In this document: positions 60,286-64,000 of the stretch, one piece after another | Numbering within the stretch: the first letter of the stretch is position 1 | Layout of the letters: each line of letters opens with the position of its first letter | Origin: Telopea speciosissima | Taxonomy: Eukaryota > Streptophyta > Magnoliopsida > Proteales > Proteaceae | Direction: 5' to 3' | Length of the DNA stretch: 64,000 nt | NCBI RefSeq assembly: GCF_018873765.1 | Contig: NC_057921.1 | Location: forward strand, 67,321,557 to 67,385,556 | Program-made: the position numbers and the translations under genes | Notes under the pieces: generated by a model | Told to the model about the DNA's origin: nothing | Database searches by the model: none | The model's input: only the letters and a program-made list of their open reading frames with translations

Positions 60286-63200
60286 TTAAGTCAAACCAAC
60301 CATGCAAACATCCGTGGGTATTGGCTTCTCTCCAGAGGCAAAGGCTTCTAGGCCAGAGGGATCTGCATATTGCAATGTGGACTTTGATTCCATTCCTGCA
60401 AATGGGCTCCTCAATTGACTAGTACCCAAGTCTACTTCCATTGCGGAACTCCTAGGAGGGGATGCTGGTTGCACCTCCACATCTGGGTAAGCAGCCTTGA
60501 ACCTTGCTCGGAGCCCTTCATCAACCAACCGAACTCCATTCAATTGATTACCAAGAGACATCCACCTGGTTCAGCCAGATTTCACATTACAATCACACAA
60601 AATCACATCCTACAATTCTTCTCATCCTGGTTACCCTAAACAATGTCTATGAAGCTAAGATTGAAAAATCTAAAACAGAAATCAGAAAATCTTAACATAC
60701 CCTGCATGTGTGTTGTGCATTCGTGCAAACAATTCCAGCTTTCTTGTCCTTGGACTTATCCTCTCAAGCAGAGGGTACATCTGCAATATGCCATGCATAT
60801 ATCTTCAGCTTGCAAGTTGCATCACATGGGTCAAGGCAGTTCATAATAAGGACCACCGTCAACAGATAACAATGATAACAAGGTAATGGCTTTAACGTAT
60901 GCATTAGCAGTAGCCTGCTAAAAAGGGCGTACCCAGTGCACAAGGCTCCTCCCACTGCGGGGTCTGGGGAGGGTCATAATGTACACAACCTTATAATGTA
61001 GTTCTAGATAGGGTAAAGCCCTACTAGAAGCCAATTAAACCAGGACCAATAACAAGGAACAAAGGGGCTGTTGGTTCTGTAGGTTCAGTAGGACAGAATT
61101 GCAGTTTTAGGTCAAATCTAGGGCTTAGGTTAGGATAATGGAAAGGGGGCTTAGGGGGTATGGCTAGGCAGGTTTATAGGACTCTAATAATGTAGGTATT
61201 ATAGAGTTTTAAGTGTTTTGAAAATTCTGTAAAACTGGACAGCAAGATCTAGGGTTTAATGGAGTTAGGGTTTATGGGATTCAAACAAAAAATAAAAGGG
61301 ATCAATTGGGGGAAAGGATTAGAGGGTTAGAAGAAGAAATTGGGTGTCAAACTTACTGGAGATTCCACTGGCAGCAGCTTGAACAGATGTGAAGGATAGA
61401 ACCACCTTCGAATTGAAGAAGATCCTCCCAGCCGTCACAGCGTAAGGAGTCAACCGGATTCCACCAGTCCCTTTCCACCTTGATAGAACCACAAGGATGC
61501 ACACTCAACAAAGCAACACTCAACGGAAGCGGGCAGCGGCTATGGCAGCAAACAAAAAGTTTTCATTAATCAAATTCGTGTTCAAGGCTTTGCCCCTTAC
61601 AACCTTATATAAAAGACTCAAAAATAGACTTCTACTCTAAAAAAGAAAGGCCTAACCCAATCCCTAACCTATTAGATCACTTAAACGGACTAGGAAACTA
61701 AAATAGACTCAAAATAGAGTCCTAATGACTTAAAAACAACTTAAACTACTTAAAATAAAGAAGATTCCCTACTAGCCAATAGGATATAAGAACCTCTTAG
61801 CCAATAGGATCACTTCACTTAAATTAGACCAATTGAACCAATTGGATGCAACCAATTTAAACCGGTTCAATTAAAAACATAAAAATAGACTAAATATTGG
61901 GCTAATCCCGTATGCAACCTATGTACCCCTCTTTTAGGCCCATAAAAGTGGTCTATTACATAGAAAACCCATGGGATCAAAGGCCCAACATACATATAAC
62001 CCAACCCTAGATTTATTTATAAAGAAATAAGCCCATTTCGGTGATGAATCTGCATCACCTTACCCCTGCTTTTGCAGAGAATTTGTTTCCAATGGAGCAA
62101 CCTTACCGTTGCACCAAGGCCTGCCCTCTATTAGCAGTAGCCTGCTAAAGCAAAAAAACTCAAAGGTGCCAGGGAAAGTAGTGACAGACAGAATTTGATG
62201 AGAATCCCAGTTACCTCATTTGGTTTACGGCTTGTCTCTCGAACCTCCGCAACAATGACATCTGTATCAATATTCCGGTTTACTTCTGGATTTCCCTTTA
62301 TGCCAACAAGGCAATGTTCCTTACTGTGATTGAGCCAATGTCCTGTACGCCCTGTTCTGATAATCCGCTGAAGTTGATTGGTTTTCACCCAAATGATCTC
62401 CTCCACACGTTTGTATCCCCAAAGTTCCAAACTGATACAAGAAAATTGAGCTGTGAATGAGCTTAAATGAACTTTTGACCATGGTAAGATATTATCTAAT
62501 CAGATTGCCATTTAAACATCACAATGAATAAAATATTCTACTTGCTCATCATCTGAATGAATACCATTCCCTTCTTTTTTGTGTTGGGGACAGCAATCTC
62601 TTATTAAAGGTCAGTTTGCAATGACAACTTTATGAAGAGTATTTGATGCAGATCAGTTGATGTTTCTGCTGTGGTGGGCCAAATTGATGGAAGAAAGGAG
62701 AAGAAGAGAGGAGATCGATGGGGGGGGGGGGGAGAGAGGGGAGAGAAGGGAAAGAGAAGAGAGACAAAAGAGGCAACAACTTCTATACTATCAACTGAAT
62801 TTCATTGATCAAATCGTAGGGAAGCCACCAAGACTTTACATTGCTTTATAGTGTGCTGAAAACAGAAATAAGAAGAAATAAAATCTCAAACAATACCATC
62901 AGCCAGGATGCACATTCCACAGAATTCTTTCAAGCGTATTGGAATACCATCAGGCTAGATTTCATAAGGCAATGAAGAAACTTAAGGCGGTATGATCAAT
63001 AGGAGCACGAATTCCATGTACAATTGCACAAATCCGCATAAAGGGAACAAGATGACTACAGACCAATTAACCTCAAGCAAGTGAAACTGTTTGACAAAAT
63101 CATACTAGTAAGCTACAATGGCAACCATAACACCTAAGATATAAAACAAAAAATAACAATGAACCAACAAGCAAATCACTACTATATCGAGTGTATATGT

Positions 63201-64000
63201 GAGAGGCTCAATATGCACATGTAGAGGGGATAACTGACAATTTCATTTGAGAATTTATGCAGACAGTTTGCATATTGCCTTTATAGTTCCAGTTATATGT
63301 TTAAATTTACATTTGTAGTTTCCAGTAGAGCTTCAATCAAACCCTACCTTGCCTACTCAAATTAGATCACTGAAAGAAGCAAGGCTCATTGCATAAAATG
63401 CTTAAGTTTGCTTTGTGTGCTACCATTCAACAGACATGCTTGAAAGATAACCATCAGAACTATTGAAAATAAGAATTGGAAAAGGTTCTCTGAGCCGGTA
63501 GGGGAGGGTATGCTAGCACCTTCTCTCTCTCTCTTGGAAAAGGTTCTCTGACCTGCTAGGGGAGGTTACGCACGCATGCACACACACACACACTCTCTCA
63601 GGGAAATGACCTCACTGCCCTCCTATGTACAAAACCATTTGGTTGTACCTCATTGGTATGCTCCTCTACACCGCTTGCTCAGAGAACCCTCTCCCATTAA
63701 AAGAAAAAGAAAAAAGTCCCATAACAGCTTAAATTATATTCACAATTTTTCTTTTCTTTTCTTTTTTTTTTTTGGGGGGGTGGGGGTGGGAAGAGTTGTT
63801 TCAAGTGCGCACGCAGAAGAAATGCAATATAGCACTGATTTGTCGCATTTTTTGTGGAACAATTAAATCCCCAAACCACGCATAATATTTATTGTTTGGT
63901 CAGAACCATATAACAATTCATATACTAATTGCAAGTTACTGAGTTTGTCAAAGCTAAGCACATACCAGTCTCGTCCAAGCTCCATCGCACGACCGGTGAC
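60286..64000 (-). CDS. MTA: N6-adenosine (m6A) methyltransferase MTA (METTL3-like), C-terminal part, runs off the right edge
   Basis: The last 203 residues are in the window, in exons 63966-64000 (partial), 62215-62431, 60701-60780 and 60286-60565; junctions are in frame. The segment runs [108 protein letters not shown] and [20 protein letters not shown]. This is the C-terminal half of the MT-A70 domain, including the NH(S/T)[13 protein letters not shown]-binding loop region; the DPPW catalytic motif lies upstream, outside the window. With MTB it writes m6A on nuclear mRNA. The tail after AYPDV is longer and less conserved than I remember for Arabidopsis MTA. Confidence 0.93.
60923..62129 (-). 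mobile_element. Au SINE copy 5, split by a solo LTR
   Basis: Left part 60923-60993 (GCGTACCCAGTGCACAAGG, GGGTCTGGGGAGGGTCATAA) and right part 62063-62129 (GGAGCAACCTTACCGTTGC, CCAAGGCCTGCCCTC) form one Au SINE. A perfect 20-bp target duplication flanks it at 60903-60922 and 62130-62149. Confidence 0.9.
60994..62057 (-). mobile_element. Solo LTR, copy C of the local LTR family
   Basis: 1064 bp, reading TGATGCAG...CTACATTA on the - strand, with the 5-bp duplication CCTTA at 60989-60993 and 62058-62062. It shares the promoter end with copies A and B (GGGTTGGGTTATATGTATG, TTTGATCCCATG, and a TATATAAGG box in the middle). It interrupts Au SINE copy 5. Confidence 0.9.
62432..63965 (-). other. MTA intron upstream
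   Basis: 1534 bp. It contains a G-run and GA-rich tract (62718-62775), CT and CA microsatellites around 63520-63600, and a possible inverted-repeat element at 63477-63703. No other gene. Confidence 0.7.
63477..63703. mobile_element. Possible inverted-repeat element (MITE-like)
   Basis: The left end GGTTCTCTGAGCCGGTAGGG and the right end, whose reverse complement reads GGTTCTCTGAGCAAGCGGTG, look like imperfect terminal inverted repeats. A second left-type copy starts at about 63540 (GGTTCTCTGACCTGCTAGGG). No target duplication found. Confidence 0.4.

Larger units (their letters stand above)
60781..62214 (-). other. MTA intron with nested insertions
   Basis: 1434 bp, almost all of which is an Au SINE (outer) and a solo LTR (inner). 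Without them the intron would be only about 200 bp. Confidence 0.85.

Noticed and set aside
62063-62129. tRNA gene
   Set aside because: tRNA-like boxes belong to the head of an Au SINE; no cloverleaf.

Overview
This window is nuclear DNA from a flowering plant. It has spliced genes with GT-AG introns, several of them kilobases long, CT-rich leaders, and plant-only families (SINAT E3 ligase, PPR, CBL calcium sensor, FAR1-related, early nodulin-like). It also carries plant retroelements, including Au SINEs. Long TE-filled introns and broad dicot-like protein matches suggest a woody, possibly early-diverging eudicot or magnoliid. The species cannot be fixed from sequence alone.

Layout. 1-7.3 kb: SINAT-type RING E3 ligase (+), whose 4.3-kb first intron holds an RTE LINE relic. 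8.0-10.0 kb: single-exon PPR protein of the NUWA/EMB1796 type (-), convergent with SINAT. 11.4-24.0 kb: 14-coding-exon RING+PHD protein (PHRF1-like, cf. At4g10930) on the - strand, with a solo LTR in the intron that splits its RING finger. 24.1-29.1 kb: intergenic, with a hAT-like MITE and a LINE 3' end. 29.1-36.5 kb: two-exon DUF212/PAP2-like membrane protein (+), with a 6.6-kb intron full of repeats and a tandemly duplicated 3' end. 38.7-39.2 kb: relic of a PLS-type PPR gene. 41.0-43.0 kb: intact intronless FAR1-RELATED SEQUENCE protein (-). 46.3-49.3 kb: eight-exon calcineurin B-like calcium sensor of the CBL4/SOS3 type (+). 49.9-51.4 kb: decayed GDSL esterase/lipase (-). 55.6-56.0 kb: first coding exon only of a DPP8/9-like S9 peptidase (+). 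58.3-59.0 kb: early nodulin-like protein (+). 60.3-64.0 kb, running off the right edge: C-terminal exons of the m6A methyltransferase MTA (-).

The genes do not form a pathway; they are ordinary neighbours on a plant chromosome. The order SINAT...DUF212 and the pair PHRF1-like...MTA recall genes I remember as lying close together in Arabidopsis (At3g61790/At3g61770 and At4g10930/At4g10760), which suggests old conserved synteny.

The most informative non-genic structure is the repeat history. Five Au SINEs all lie on the - strand. One LTR family has three copies, two of them solo LTRs with 5-bp target duplications. One of these sits inside an Au SINE that itself has a perfect 20-bp target duplication, inside an MTA intron. 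I found no CRISPR array, rRNA, tRNA gene, or clearly new molecular system. The best leads are the duplicated DUF212 3' end, the orphan DPP exon, two small insertions with target-site-like duplications in the SINAT intron, and the repeat-rich leader of the FAR1-related gene.
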